From assembly GCA_031180805.1 (NCBI GenBank), contig JAPSLL010000002.1, forward strand, positions 59,375 to 123,374: a DNA stretch of 64,000 nt, in the 5' to 3' direction. This document shows, piece after piece, positions 1-8,808 of the stretch; the stretch's first letter is position 1, and every line of letters starts with the position of its first letter. Under the pieces are notes generated by a model. The model did no database searches. It saw only the letters and a list, made by a program, of their open reading frames with translations, and was not told the DNA's origin. Source of the DNA: Bacillus sp. (in: firmicutes). GTDB taxonomy: Bacteria; Bacillota; Bacilli; Bacillales; Bacillaceae. Made by a program: the position numbers and the translations under genes.

Positions 1-132
1 TTCCTGGATCTGTTCCTGGATCTGTTCCTGGATCTGTTCCTGGATCTGTTCCTGGATCTGTTCCTGGATCTGTTCCTGGATCTGTTCCTGGATCTGTTCC
101 TGGATCTGTTCCTGGATCTGTTCCTGGGTCTT
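1..132. repeat. 12-bp perfect tandem repeat encoding (DPGT)n linker
   Basis: Ten identical copies of the 12-mer ttcctggatctg fill 1-120, followed by a diverged copy at 121-132. The array runs off the left edge, so its true length is unknown. On the minus strand it reads in frame with the GH26 gene as Asp-Pro-Gly-Thr repeats, an extended flexible linker of the type found between modules of secreted glycosidases. Perfect identity at every third base points to recent expansion by slippage, so copy number may vary between isolates or be collapsed in assembly. Confidence 0.97.
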
Positions 133-3100
133 CACCTTCACCAAGTAACACAACCTCATCAACGTAAGCTTTTGCTGTACCTTCCCCACTTAGTGGTTCA
201 ATTTTCACGCCAATTGCATTAATACTATTAAGATTTGCAATATCCTCCAACGGTATCATTAATGTTTTGAATTCACTATCATCTACAACAACGACACCAC
301 TATCTACCCACGCCCAATCAGAGCCTGTTTTAATATATAGGCGTGCATTCGCTGTACCAGTTGATAATTTAACCTTCGTACTTATCGCTTTGACTGCAGA
401 TAAATCGATAGCTTGTACCTTTGCAAATTCAAAGCCTGGAGCTTTTGTTAAATCAAATGTTGACGTTAATGACTTTGTACCATGTGAAGCAGCTTCATCA
501 GTCACTGCCGCATTTGTTGCATTTGCTTCATTCGATTCAATGACCCAACCATCAGTTCCCTCTTCAAAGTCGTATAATAAACCCGGTTGCTCCGGCATAC
601 TTCCTGGACCATCTCCACCGTTTGGCACGCCACCGGTACCATCGTTAACAACTTTGATATCATCAAAATAGAGTGTACTGTTAATTGGCTCTGCTAAGTC
701 ATCTTGCGCATTAATATAAATTGAGAATTTCGTAACATTTTTTAGGTTCTCTTTTGTAATGACCTTACCTGCATTACCAACATCCCAAGGTGCAGGAGTA
801 AACTCACTAAAAGGAACCTCAACTAATCCTGAACCATCGGCAGCTAAAGATGGATAGGCTTCGAATGAAATTCCGCCAATATTAATTTGGATAACTAGCT
901 TTTGCGCTTTTCCATCAGAATCTAACCAAAATTGAAGCTTGTTGAACTCTGACCAATTTACATTATTTAATGTTTTTGTAACACCTGTATAGTCCCCTGG
1001 ACCACTAAGTGAGTAGTCATACTTTAATCCGTACGTACCAGATTGCTTATTCGTACCACTTAAAGAGGTTGAAACACTTCCATTTGCAGGAACAAACGCC
1101 TTACTTAATGCAGCATCACTTCCAAGATATGATTCAAAATCATCAACTAAAGATGGATCATTTGGAGCCTCAGCAAAAACACTAAGAAGTCTAATATTAT
1201 CAATATAGAAAGCACCATTCTCTAGTTTCAGCTCTTTTCCAATTAATGAAAGAGCGAGACCTGTAGCAGCCTCTGACTTAGCAGGATCATTTAAATCAAT
1301 TGATGCTGTATATTTTGCATATTCAACTCCTTCAATTGTCGTTGTTTCAAGTTCAGCCAATTGCTTTCCTGTTGTAGATTCACCATACTTTGTATTCCAA
1401 TCTTGAGGAAGCATAGCTATCCCTAAAACACTTGCATTTGCCGTTTTAGCTTTAACAGGAATTAACGCATCAAATGTCACTCGTTTAACAGCAGCTAGGT
1501 TTACGTTAGATAAATCGTTCAATTCTAGCTTTAACTCTTGCCATGTTTGATTTTGTTCCAAGTTCGTCGCATTAATTTTTAACATTCCATTATCATTTAA
1601 CATTGCATGCTCAATAGACGTTATAATCGTATCAGGATACGCACCATTGCTTTGAATCCCTTCGATCCCCTCATCAAACGTAAAACTCTTTATCGCAATT
1701 TCAGAAACCTTAACAATTACTGTAACCGCCTGTTCATGCAATACATTGTTTGCATTATCATAAGCTTTGACAGTAATTTTTGCTGTTCTTCCGTTAACTG
1801 CTGCAGAAGGTGACCAGTCAGCTGTATAATAGAATCCGTCTTTATCAAGTGTCATCGGGAACTCTTCATCTGAGCCCTCTACAGTGTAGACTACCTTTGC
1901 CGGATGATCATTCAATACTCTTGCACGTATCGTTGTTGTATTTGCTTTAATTTCAGCATTTTCTGTCGGTGAGACAACATGCATAAATGGTGATTCCTCT
2001 GCAGTTGATATTTGTTCACCTGTGTACACAGTACCAACTTCCTTTAAAAACGCAGAATAAGAGTCGTTATAGAAGTCGGTGAAATCTGGTAATAATTCAT
2101 GGTCCTCTCCACCCTCTGGAGCATTTTTATAGCCTTTATATGGGACAAATAAGTTTCCACCTAAAGCAAAGTTAGCCCATGTTTGCATATATGAAACCCT
2201 TTTAGCATCAGGGTTAGTCTTTATTGCATTTAAAATTTTTGTAAACCACTTCAAATCTCCGTTACCTGTTGTTTTCATCCCTTGAGGACTATAGCCGTAT
2301 TCAGAAAACGCGGAGACTTTTCCCTTTTCTTGAGCAATTTGTGATATCATCGCTAAATCATTTACTAGCTTACTAATAAATGGATCTGAACCAGGATTAT
2401 CTTGATTATCATATTGGTCTAGTCCAATAATATCAACATAATCATCCCCCGGATATGTTTTTAAATATTCTTCTCTATTTCCATCAAAAGGTCCGTTCGG
2501 TGAGAATGCATATAAAAAATTGCTAACCCCCTTTTTATCGCGTAAGTACTCAACTAAATAACGATATAACTCCTTGTATTCGCTTGTTGTAGTTGTCTGA
2601 GCTCCCCACCAGAACCAGCCTCCATTTTGTTCATGGAAAGGGCGGAATATGACTGGGATTAATTCTCCATTATCGTCCTTTAAATTATTGGCAAATGCTG
2701 CAAGGTTATCTAACCATGCATTAAATTCGTCATTAGCAGGACCACCCGGAAGAATATCTGCCACTGCACTTTTACTACTTGTATCATTGTAACGTCCGCC
2801 TGTCGCGAAGTTAGGAGGATGCATACTAAGTGCAACAATTCCACCTAAATCATGTGCTACCTTCATTGATGTAATTAGATTTTGTCGGTTTTGTTCATCA
2901 GTATTATCAGGTGAACCTGGTTTTTCATCCCCATCAAGGCTTAATGTATCCCATCCAAATATTGCTGGATAATCACCAACTGAATTTAACACCTCAGATT
3001 GAGTTGAACCCACACGAGTTCCTGAACCTGTTATCGTCAATCCTTCATCTGTCGCATGCTGATGTCCAAACAACACTTGGTTACCACTTATGTTTTGTAA

Positions 3101-3256
3101 ATATGTAAACAATTGTTTCGTATAGCTTGAAGCATTAGAATCTACAAGATTGATCGCATTTGATTTCGTTTCCGTTGCAGCAAATGCTGTTGGTAGAACT
3201 GAAAAAATTAAAGCAACCGTTAATATAATAGATAAGTACTGTTTCCCCTTCTTCAA
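1..3256 (-). CDS. Secreted GH26 endo-beta-1,4-mannanase, multidomain (C-terminus cut by window edge)
   Basis: The product cleaves internal beta-1,4 bonds of mannan or galactomannan outside the cell. I read 1085 codons from a TTG start at 3256, chosen because AAGGGGAGG lies just upstream and the protein then opens with a signal peptide (MKKGKQYL..., likely cut near residue 26). The GH26 domain spans about 43-405; the acid/base is E209 in RPFHEQNGG and the nucleophile E319 in FSEYGYS. An Ig-like module (about 421-515), a CBM27-like mannan-binding module (517-692) and two further jelly-roll-like modules (698-870, 888-1037) follow, then a (DPGT)n linker. The C-terminal part lies outside the window; a further binding or anchoring module is possible. 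Family assignment rests on the catalytic motifs and is firm; the module names after residue 690 are less certain. Confidence 0.93.
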   Translation of the reverse strand, partial: MKKGKQYLSIILTVALIFSVLPTAFAATETKSNAINLVDSNASSYTKQLFTYLQNISGNQVLFGHQHATDEGLTITGSGTRVGSTQSEVLNSVGDYPAIFGWDTLSLDGDEKPGSPDNTDEQNRQNLITSMKVAHDLGGIVALSMHPPNFATGGRYNDTSSKSAVADILPGGPANDEFNAWLDNLAAFANNLKDDNGELIPVIFRPFHEQNGGWFWWGAQTTTTSEYKELYRYLVEYLRDKKGVSNFLYAFSPNGPFDGNREEYLKTYPGDDYVDIIGLDQYDNQDNPGSDPFISKLVNDLAMISQIAQEKGKVSAFSEYGYSPQGMKTTGNGDLKWFTKILNAIKTNPDAKRVSYMQTWANFALGGNLFVPYKGYKNAPEGGEDHELLPDFTDFYNDSYSAFLKEVGTVYTGEQISTAEESPFMHVVSPTENAEIKANTTTIRARVLNDHPAKVVYTVEGSDEEFPMTLDKDGFYYTADWSPSAAVNGRTAKITVKAYDNANNVLHEQAVTVIVKVSEIAIKSFTFDEGIEGIQSNGAYPDTIITSIEHAMLNDNGMLKINATNLEQNQTWQELKLELNDLSNVNLAAVKRVTFDALIPVKAKTANASVLGIAMLPQDWNTKYGESTTGKQLAELETTTIEGVEYAKYTASIDLNDPAKSEAATGLALSLIGKELKLENGAFYIDNIRLLSVFAEAPNDPSLVDDFESYLGSDAALSKAFVPANGSVSTSLSGTNKQSGTYGLKYDYSLSGPGDYTGVTKTLNNVNWSEFNKLQFWLDSDGKAQKLVIQINIGGISFEAYPSLAADGSGLVEVPFSEFTPAPWDVGNAGKVITKENLKNVTKFSIYINAQDDLAEPINSTLYFDDIKVVNDGTGGVPNGGDGPGSMPEQPGLLYDFEEGTDGWVIESNEANATNAAVTDEAASHGTKSLTSTFDLTKAPGFEFAKVQAIDLSAVKAISTKVKLSTGTANARLYIKTGSDWAWVDSGVVVVDDSEFKTLMIPLEDIANLNSINAIGVKIEPLSGEGTAKAYVDEVVLLGEGEDPGTDPGTDPGTDPGTDPGTDPGTDPGTDPGTDPGTDPGTDPG

Positions 3257-3361
3257 AATATCCTCCCCTTACTAAAATATAATTTGCATGACCGCTACAA
3301 TTGACAAAATACTAAAAGAAACTAGATTCCTGTTAACCTAGTAAATTGCACCCCCCTTTTT

Positions 3362-3391
3362 TGAAAGCGTTATCTTTCCGACACTATTATA
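3362..3391 (-). promoter_or_regulatory. cre (CcpA) site and -10 box of the GH26 gene
   Basis: TGAAAGCGTTATCT at 3362-3375 matches the catabolite-responsive element TGWNANCGNTNWCA at 13 of 14 positions. On the minus strand a TATAAT -10 box sits at 3386-3391, so the cre covers the first transcribed bases, a position typical of CcpA repression. The -35 region is weak. The inference is glucose repression of the mannanase. Confidence 0.72.
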
Positions 3392-3661
3392 CTTCCTTAA
3401 CTTATTAAATTAAAGTAATTTCTCTAAAATATTTGAATATTTTAAACTGCATTAAATTAAACGATTACTTAATATTTGTTATTAATCTCGATTTATCAAA
3501 AATTTATCCTATTTCCTTAAATTTTATTTAATGGATTCGCATTTTCAGGATATAAGACTATAATCTTATTCGGTTTATCATTAGTTTATCGATTAACTTA
3601 TGTTGCCATTTAACCATTTCGATGGTGAACCCATATACTGGGTAAATGAAAACTTTGACGA
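3392..3661. other. Divergent intergenic region, AT-rich
   Basis: This stretch separates the minus-strand mannanase promoter from the plus-strand GNAT gene. It is very AT-rich. I found no convincing ORF, RNA gene or inverted repeat in it. Confidence 0.5.
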
Positions 3662-3673
3662 GGTGACATACAG

Positions 3674-4114
3674 ATGAAAATAAGAAAAGCAAATATTGCT
3701 GAAACTAAAGAGTTACTTCAATTGACTTCATATGTGATGGGCGAAAGTTCGATGGGATATGTGCAATCAGATATAAATATAGGCTATAACGTTTTTTCCC
3801 CTTTACTAAATAACGGTGCTTATTATCTTATCGCTGTAAAAAATCATTGGATTATTGGGTGGGTATTAATCGGGCCTGATTTCAATCCAATTCACACAGA
3901 GAAAACAGGGAGTATCCTTTCCATATACGTGTTCCCTGATTATCGGAATGAAGGTGTCGGTAAACAGCTGATGATGCGAGCGCTAAAGGAATTGCAGCAA
4001 CAAAACTATCGAAAGGTCCATCTTAATGTCTATACTGGTAATCCAGCAAAAATCCTCTATAAAAAGCTAGGATTTCATGATGTTTCTACTGTAATGGAAA
4101 TGATTTTAAATTGA
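3674..4114 (+). CDS. GNAT-family N-acetyltransferase
   Basis: A 146-residue acetyl-CoA-dependent acetyltransferase of unknown substrate. The ATG at 3674 follows GAGGTGA by eight bases. The GNAT core is visible: the beta-4 strand ILSIYVFPDYR followed by the acetyl-CoA pyrophosphate loop NEGVGKQLM (R/Q-x-x-G-x-G/A type), and a C-terminal NPAKILYKKLGFHDV, the usual end of the fold. It stands alone between the mannanase and the MFS gene, and context does not suggest a substrate. Confidence 0.85.
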   Translation: MKIRKANIAETKELLQLTSYVMGESSMGYVQSDINIGYNVFSPLLNNGAYYLIAVKNHWIIGWVLIGPDFNPIHTEKTGSILSIYVFPDYRNEGVGKQLMMRALKELQQQNYRKVHLNVYTGNPAKILYKKLGFHDVSTVMEMILN

Positions 4115-4268
4115 TAAGTTACCCTTTCTAGTAACAATCATGATCGTATTCATATACATTTGAATGACTTATCGGTTTGTAAATTATCCGTAAAATTTAC
4201 TAGTTTTTCATTTTATTTCCTTATTTTCTTGTACAATGGAATTAAATGTTACTAGGGAGGGCAAATAT

Positions 4269-5549
4269 ATGAGGCGTCTCACGAAAGAGGAAAATAGTTG
4301 GATTTTATATGATTGGGCAAGCTCTGCCTATTCCATCATTATTACGACAGCAGTATTCCCTATTTTTTATAAAGCTGCAGCAACAAATGCCGGGGTTAGC
4401 GCAGCAGACTCGACAGCCTATTTAGGTTACACAGTTGCGATCGCAACCTTTATCCTTGCTATGCTAGGTCCAATTCTTGGTACAATTGCCGATTATGAAG
4501 GAATTAAAAAACGTTTTTTTATGTTCTTTTTTTCGTTAGGTGTGCTATCTACCGCTTTTTTAGCGTTTATACCAAGTGATCAATGGTTGCTCTTATTAAT
4601 ATGTTACACGTTCGCAGCTGTCGGATCGACTGGTGCAAATGTATTCTATGATGCATTTTTAGTTGATGTAACACCAGAGGAAAAAATGAATGATATCTCT
4701 GCGCGCGGCTTTAGCTTTGGCTATATCGGCAGTACGATACCCTTTATTATTAGTATTGCTGTTATCATCCTTTCTCAAAATGGCATCATCCCTATTTCAA
4801 CAACGATTGCCAGTAAAATCGCCTTCTTGATTACAGCTGTTTGGTGGGCAATATTTACAATTCCACTGCTTAAAAACGTAAAACAAAGATATTACATTAA
4901 ACGTGAACCGAACCCTGTCATTAATAGTTTTAGACGTTTAGGAACGACACTAAAGGAAATTCAAAAATATAGAGCTTTGTTTTTATTTTTACTCGCCTAT
5001 TTCTTTTATATTGATGGTGTTGGGACAATTATTTCAATGTCCACTGCATATGGAACAGACCTAGGAATTGGCTCGACAAGCTTATTAATTATTTTGTTTA
5101 TCACACAGGTTGTTGCAGCACCTTTTGCAATACTTTATGGACGTTTATCAGAAAGATTTACCGAAAAAAAGATGCTATATGTCGGCATCATTGTCTATAT
5201 GATTGTCTGTATTTACGCTTACTTTATAAAGACTACATTAGATTTCTGGATATTAGCAATGCTTGTCGCAACCTCACAAGGAGGGATTCAAGCTCTAAGC
5301 AGATCCTATTTCGCTAAGCTTGTACCTAAAGAAAAGGCAAATGAGTTTTTCGGCTTTTATAATATATTTGGCAAATTCGCTTCCATCATGGGTCCGCTTC
5401 TCGTTGGTGTCACTTCCCAGCTGACAGGAAGTTCAAATGCCGGCGTATTGAGCCTAGTTCTACTATTTATCATTGGTCTTATTATTTTAATACGTGTTCC
5501 AGAACCAAAAACAAGCAATAAGAATGCGTCTAATTCTATTTCCATTTAA
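4269..5549 (+). CDS. MFS transporter, UMF1 (Atg22-like) family
   Basis: A 426-residue multi-pass membrane protein. The N-terminus RRLTKEENSWILYDWASSAYS is characteristic of the UMF1/Atg22-like branch of the major facilitator superfamily, whose bacterial members have no firmly established substrate. About twelve hydrophobic segments are evident. I chose the ATG at 4269 because GGGAGG stands nine bases upstream; the frame is open further upstream but without a ribosome site. A rho-independent terminator follows, so it appears monocistronic. Confidence 0.87.
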   Translation: MRRLTKEENSWILYDWASSAYSIIITTAVFPIFYKAAATNAGVSAADSTAYLGYTVAIATFILAMLGPILGTIADYEGIKKRFFMFFFSLGVLSTAFLAFIPSDQWLLLLICYTFAAVGSTGANVFYDAFLVDVTPEEKMNDISARGFSFGYIGSTIPFIISIAVIILSQNGIIPISTTIASKIAFLITAVWWAIFTIPLLKNVKQRYYIKREPNPVINSFRRLGTTLKEIQKYRALFLFLLAYFFYIDGVGTIISMSTAYGTDLGIGSTSLLIILFITQVVAAPFAILYGRLSERFTEKKMLYVGIIVYMIVCIYAYFIKTTLDFWILAMLVATSQGGIQALSRSYFAKLVPKEKANEFFGFYNIFGKFASIMGPLLVGVTSQLTGSSNAGVLSLVLLFIIGLIILIRVPEPKTSNKNASNSISI

Positions 5550-5569
5550 CAGTTATAGCTTGTAATCCC

Positions 5570-5611
5570 GGAGAGGAATTCATTATATGAATATCCTCTT
5601 CTGTTTTTAAA
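5570..5611 (+). terminator. Rho-independent terminator after UMF1 transporter
   Basis: GAGAGGAATTCAT pairs with ATGAATATCCTCTTC, with a one-base bulge and a very short loop, and is followed by TGTTTTT. It lies about 20 bases after the transporter stop codon. Confidence 0.8.
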
Positions 5612-5843
5612 AGCGGTTTATGTAATTACACTAGTTTCCCCCTTCAATAACCGCCTCTACATTTAATTACACTTAACTCATAAAAACATTTCATACAATC
5701 CTTTTCCGAACATGTACTATACTAATTTCCATTCAAACTGTATCATTTTTTACATTTCCAGTTTTTTAGCTTGTCATCAGCTTCTAATCTCCTAAGTATT
5801 CAGAACATTTCATAAAAGATACTAATATCAAACTTTATTTATA
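5612..5843. other. Intergenic region upstream of the siderophore operon
   Basis: AT-rich non-coding sequence between a terminator and the iron-uptake promoter. I see no ORF or structured RNA signature here. Confidence 0.45.
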
Positions 5844-5904
5844 TTGACATTTAATAAAGAAAAATTTATATTAATATCGTAATCAATATTGATAATCATT
5901 TTCA
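5844..5904 (+). promoter_or_regulatory. Promoter with Fur box for siderophore uptake operon
   Basis: TTGACA at 5844-5849 and TATATT at 5867-5872 are separated by 17 bases. Just downstream, TGATAATCATTTTCA at 5890-5904 matches the 7-1-7 Fur box (TGATAATNATTATCA) at 14 of 15 positions, placed where bound Fur would block initiation. Iron-repressed transcription of the following ABC importer is the natural inference. Confidence 0.85.
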
Positions 5905-5933
5905 TTTATTATATTACAATGGAGGTCATAAAG

Positions 5934-6782
5934 ATGGTTCGCCTACTTACTGATGCATTAAACATTGGCTATGGTGAACGATTAATTGTCAAGAATCTCA
6001 GTGTAACGATTCCAGATAAAAAAATAACAACCATTATCGGATCCAATGGTTGTGGAAAATCAACATTGCTGAAGGCAATTACTCGCATTATTGCTCATCA
6101 ATCAGGATCAGTCCTATTAGATGGCAAAGATATTTCAAAAGAAAATACAAAGGTTCTTGCTCAAAAAATGGCTATCCTTCCTCAAACCCCTGAAGGTGCA
6201 GCTGGATTGACCGTTGGTGAATTAGTCTCCTATGGAAGGTTTCCCTACCAATCCGGCTTAGGCAGATTGACGAAAAGGGATTATGAAGTCATCGATTGGG
6301 CATTAGAGGTTACAGGTACCACTAGCTATAAATTTCGGCCTGTCGACGCCCTATCTGGAGGTCAACGTCAGCGCGTCTGGATCGCAATGGCGCTCGCGCA
6401 GGAAACAGAAATTATTTTTCTTGATGAACCTACGACATATTTAGATATGGCTCACCAATTAGAGATTTTAGAATTGTTACAGAAATTAAATCATGAACAA
6501 AATCGAACTATTATTATGGTTCTTCATGATTTGAACCAAGCCGCTCGTTTCGCTGATTATATTATCGCCCTAAAAGATGGTGAGATTGTGAAAGCAGGCG
6601 CTTGTGAAGAAATTATCACGAAAGAAGTGCTCCATGAAGTTTTTCAAATTGATGCGCTGATTGGCCGTGACCCGAGAACAAATAAACCAATGTGTGTTAC
6701 TTATAATTTATTAAAAGGAGAAACGACATATGAAGAAGAAACTATTAGTCCCGTTTATGCTAATGCTAACGCTCATTATTAG
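5934..6782 (+). CDS. Iron-siderophore ABC importer ATPase (YusV/FhuC-like)
   Basis: A 282-residue cytoplasmic ATPase that powers siderophore import. The start at 5934 follows GGAGG by eight bases. Walker A is GSNGCGKST, the signature LSGGQRQR, Walker B IIFLDEPT and the switch histidine lies in MVLHDLNQ. In B. subtilis, YusV is encoded apart from the permeases it serves; here the ATPase leads the operon. Its last 18 codons overlap the next gene by 53 bases in another frame, an unusually long overlap. Confidence 0.92.
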   Translation: MVRLLTDALNIGYGERLIVKNLSVTIPDKKITTIIGSNGCGKSTLLKAITRIIAHQSGSVLLDGKDISKENTKVLAQKMAILPQTPEGAAGLTVGELVSYGRFPYQSGLGRLTKRDYEVIDWALEVTGTTSYKFRPVDALSGGQRQRVWIAMALAQETEIIFLDEPTTYLDMAHQLEILELLQKLNHEQNRTIIMVLHDLNQAARFADYIIALKDGEIVKAGACEEIITKEVLHEVFQIDALIGRDPRTNKPMCVTYNLLKGETTYEEETISPVYANANAHY

Positions 6783-7659
6783 CGCTTGTGGAAACTCAGA
6801 ATCCAGCAAAGAAGAAAGCGGCTCGACATCAAAGGAAAAAGAGCCAGAAACCTTTACATACGAATCTGAAACAGGTCCAGTCGTGGTTCCATCTGGTCCA
6901 CAAAGAGTTGTTGTGCTGTCAGGCTACACTGGAGATGTCATTAAATTAGGCGTCAATGTTGTTGGTGTAGATACTTGGTCTAAAAACAATCCAACCTTTT
7001 CAGAGGAATTAAAGGATGTTGCGGAAGTATCAGAGGATGACCTAGAAAAAATTATCGAATTAGAGCCAGATTTAATCATCGGACTATCAACTCTTAAAAA
7101 TGTGGACAAATTAAAGGAAATCGCTCCTACAGTTACTTATACATGGGGCAAAGTAGATTATTTAACGCAACACTTAGAAATTGGTAAGCTATTAAATAAA
7201 GAAAAAGAGGCTCAAGCCTGGGTTGATGACTTTAAGAAACGTGCTGAAGAGGCTGGGGACGAAATTCGTGCGAAAATCGGCGAGGATTCAACCGTATCTG
7301 TTATCGAAGCATTTGGTAAAGACCTTTATGTTTACGGTGACAATTGGGCACGCGGAACAGAAATTTTATATCAAGCAATGAAATTGAAAATGCCTGAAAA
7401 AGTAAAGGCAGACGTATCAAAGGCAGGTTATTACACACTATCAACTGAAGTACTTCCAGAATATGCAGGTGATTATGTCATTTTAAGTAAGTACTCTGAT
7501 GCAGATACAGCATTCCAAGAAACAGAAACATATAAAAACATTCCTGCTGTTAAAAATGGCCATGTCATCGAAATGCAAGGGGAAGGTGCATCATTCACTG
7601 ACCCAGTTACTCTTGAAAAGCAGCTAGCCTTTTTCAAGGAAGCTTTTCTAGGCAAATAG
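6730..7659 (+). CDS. Iron-siderophore-binding lipoprotein (YfiY/FeuA-like)
   Basis: A 309-residue extracellular receptor of the siderophore importer. It carries a lipoprotein signal: KKK, a hydrophobic stretch and a lipobox ending IISAC with the lipidated cysteine at position 20, then an SESSKEESG-type linker. The helical-backbone periplasmic-binding fold (PF01497) is suggested by PQRVVVLSGYTGDVIKLGVNVVGV and ELEPDLIIGLS. AAGGAG nine bases before the ATG supports the start even though it lies inside the ATPase gene. Gene order and the YfiZ/YfhA-like partners suggest a hydroxamate siderophore, but the substrate is not shown. Confidence 0.92.
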   Translation: MKKKLLVPFMLMLTLIISACGNSESSKEESGSTSKEKEPETFTYESETGPVVVPSGPQRVVVLSGYTGDVIKLGVNVVGVDTWSKNNPTFSEELKDVAEVSEDDLEKIIELEPDLIIGLSTLKNVDKLKEIAPTVTYTWGKVDYLTQHLEIGKLLNKEKEAQAWVDDFKKRAEEAGDEIRAKIGEDSTVSVIEAFGKDLYVYGDNWARGTEILYQAMKLKMPEKVKADVSKAGYYTLSTEVLPEYAGDYVILSKYSDADTAFQETETYKNIPAVKNGHVIEMQGEGASFTDPVTLEKQLAFFKEAFLGK

Positions 7660-7695
7660 AACACTAAGAAGCTATGATTCTACTGCTTGTATGTT

Positions 7696-7759
7696 AAATG
7701 AAACACCTAGATAATGTGGTTCATTTGACAGGGGTTGATTGAGAATTCGATCAACCCCT
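7696..7759 (+). promoter_or_regulatory. Two intercistronic stem-loops between receptor and permease
   Basis: Two hairpins occupy the 135-base gap. The first pairs AAATGAAACAC with GTGGTTCATTT (7696-7725, one mismatch). The second has perfect 10-bp arms, AGGGGTTGAT and ATCAACCCCT (7730-7759), followed by TTCCC rather than a clear T-run. They may partly terminate transcription or stabilise the upstream mRNA, giving more receptor than permease, as is common in such operons. Confidence 0.6.
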
Positions 7760-7794
7760 TTCCCTATTCAAAAGAAAGGATAAATAAGAGACTC

Positions 7795-8808
7795 ATGACA
7801 AACAACAAAACTCGAAATTCAATCCCATTTATTTTCAAACTGATTATAACTATCCTAGTATTTATCAGTATGTTTGTCGTAGCAATGGTTTTTGGTGCAG
7901 CAGACGTCTCGGTTAAAGATGTATGGTTAGCTCTGACATCTTCTGCTTCGGGAGAAAAAATTTCAATTATCCGTGAAATTCGTTTACCCCGTGAAATAGC
8001 GGCTGTTTTTGTTGGCGCTGCTCTTGCTGTTTCCGGCGCAATTATGCAAGGAATGACAAGAAATCCACTTGCTGATCCAGGCTTACTCGGGCTATCCGCT
8101 GGTGCTTATGCAGCTTTGGCCTTTACCATCGCCTTCATCCCGTCAGCCAATTACTTTATTACAATGCTCGCTTGTTTTATTGGAGCAGCCGTAGGGGCAA
8201 TAATGGTATTTGGGATTAGCGCTATTAGAAGGGGAGGTTTCTCTCCACTTCGGATTGTCTTAGCAGGTTCAGCAATTTCCTCCTTTTTATTCGCACTCGC
8301 TGAAGGAATTGGCCTTTATTTTAAAATTTCAAAAGATATTTCCATGTGGACAGCGGGTGGAATGATCGGCACAACCTGGGATCAGCTCAAAGTGATTGTT
8401 CCTTTTATTGTCGTTGGGATCATTATTTCTCTTTTCCTTTCAAGGCAGCTTACAATACTCAGCTTAAGTGAGGAAGTAGCGGTTGGATTAGGTCAAAATA
8501 TTACACAAATCAAAATTCTCCTTTTTATCGTCATTATCATACTTGCAGGTGCATCTGTTGCTCTAGTTGGGAATATGGCCTTTATCGGTCTTATGATCCC
8601 ACATATTGTTCGTGTGATAGTAGGAACTGATTACCGTTATATTTTACCGATGTCAGCCATTGTAGGGGCCACTTTTATGCTATTTGCCGATACACTTGGT
8701 CGTACTCTTAATTCGCCATACGAAACACCAGTAGTAGCAATTGTAGCTATTTTCGGATTACCTTTCTTCCTAATCATTGTCAAAAAAGGAGGAAAAGCAT
8801 TCTCATGA
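7795..8808 (+). CDS. FecCD-family siderophore ABC permease (YfiZ-like)
   Basis: A 337-residue permease with about ten membrane segments. FecCD hallmarks are IREIRLPREIAAVFVGAALAVSGAIMQGMTRNPLADPGLLGLSAG-type sequence near residues 60-110 and the GNMAFIGLMIPHIVR coupling region. I place the start at ATG 7795, since it gives the normal short cytoplasmic N-terminus; an upstream TTG in frame at 7735 lies inside a hairpin. The ribosome site is weak. It overlaps the next permease by four bases, consistent with a permease heterodimer. Confidence 0.9.
   Translation: MTNNKTRNSIPFIFKLIITILVFISMFVVAMVFGAADVSVKDVWLALTSSASGEKISIIREIRLPREIAAVFVGAALAVSGAIMQGMTRNPLADPGLLGLSAGAYAALAFTIAFIPSANYFITMLACFIGAAVGAIMVFGISAIRRGGFSPLRIVLAGSAISSFLFALAEGIGLYFKISKDISMWTAGGMIGTTWDQLKVIVPFIVVGIIISLFLSRQLTILSLSEEVAVGLGQNITQIKILLFIVIIILAGASVALVGNMAFIGLMIPHIVRVIVGTDYRYILPMSAIVGATFMLFADTLGRTLNSPYETPVVAIVAIFGLPFFLIIVKKGGKAFS

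Noticed and set aside
1-132. CRISPR array
   Set aside because: The 12-bp units are contiguous without spacers and encode an in-frame DPGT linker.
267-671. Plus-strand ORF of 134 codons in the first kilobase
   Set aside because: It lies wholly antisense to the GH26 gene, whose domains and codon use are continuous through this region, and it has no ribosome site.
1607-3108. Two further plus-strand ORFs of 65-68 codons
   Set aside because: Antisense to the catalytic and Ig-like parts of the mannanase; compositions are not protein-like.
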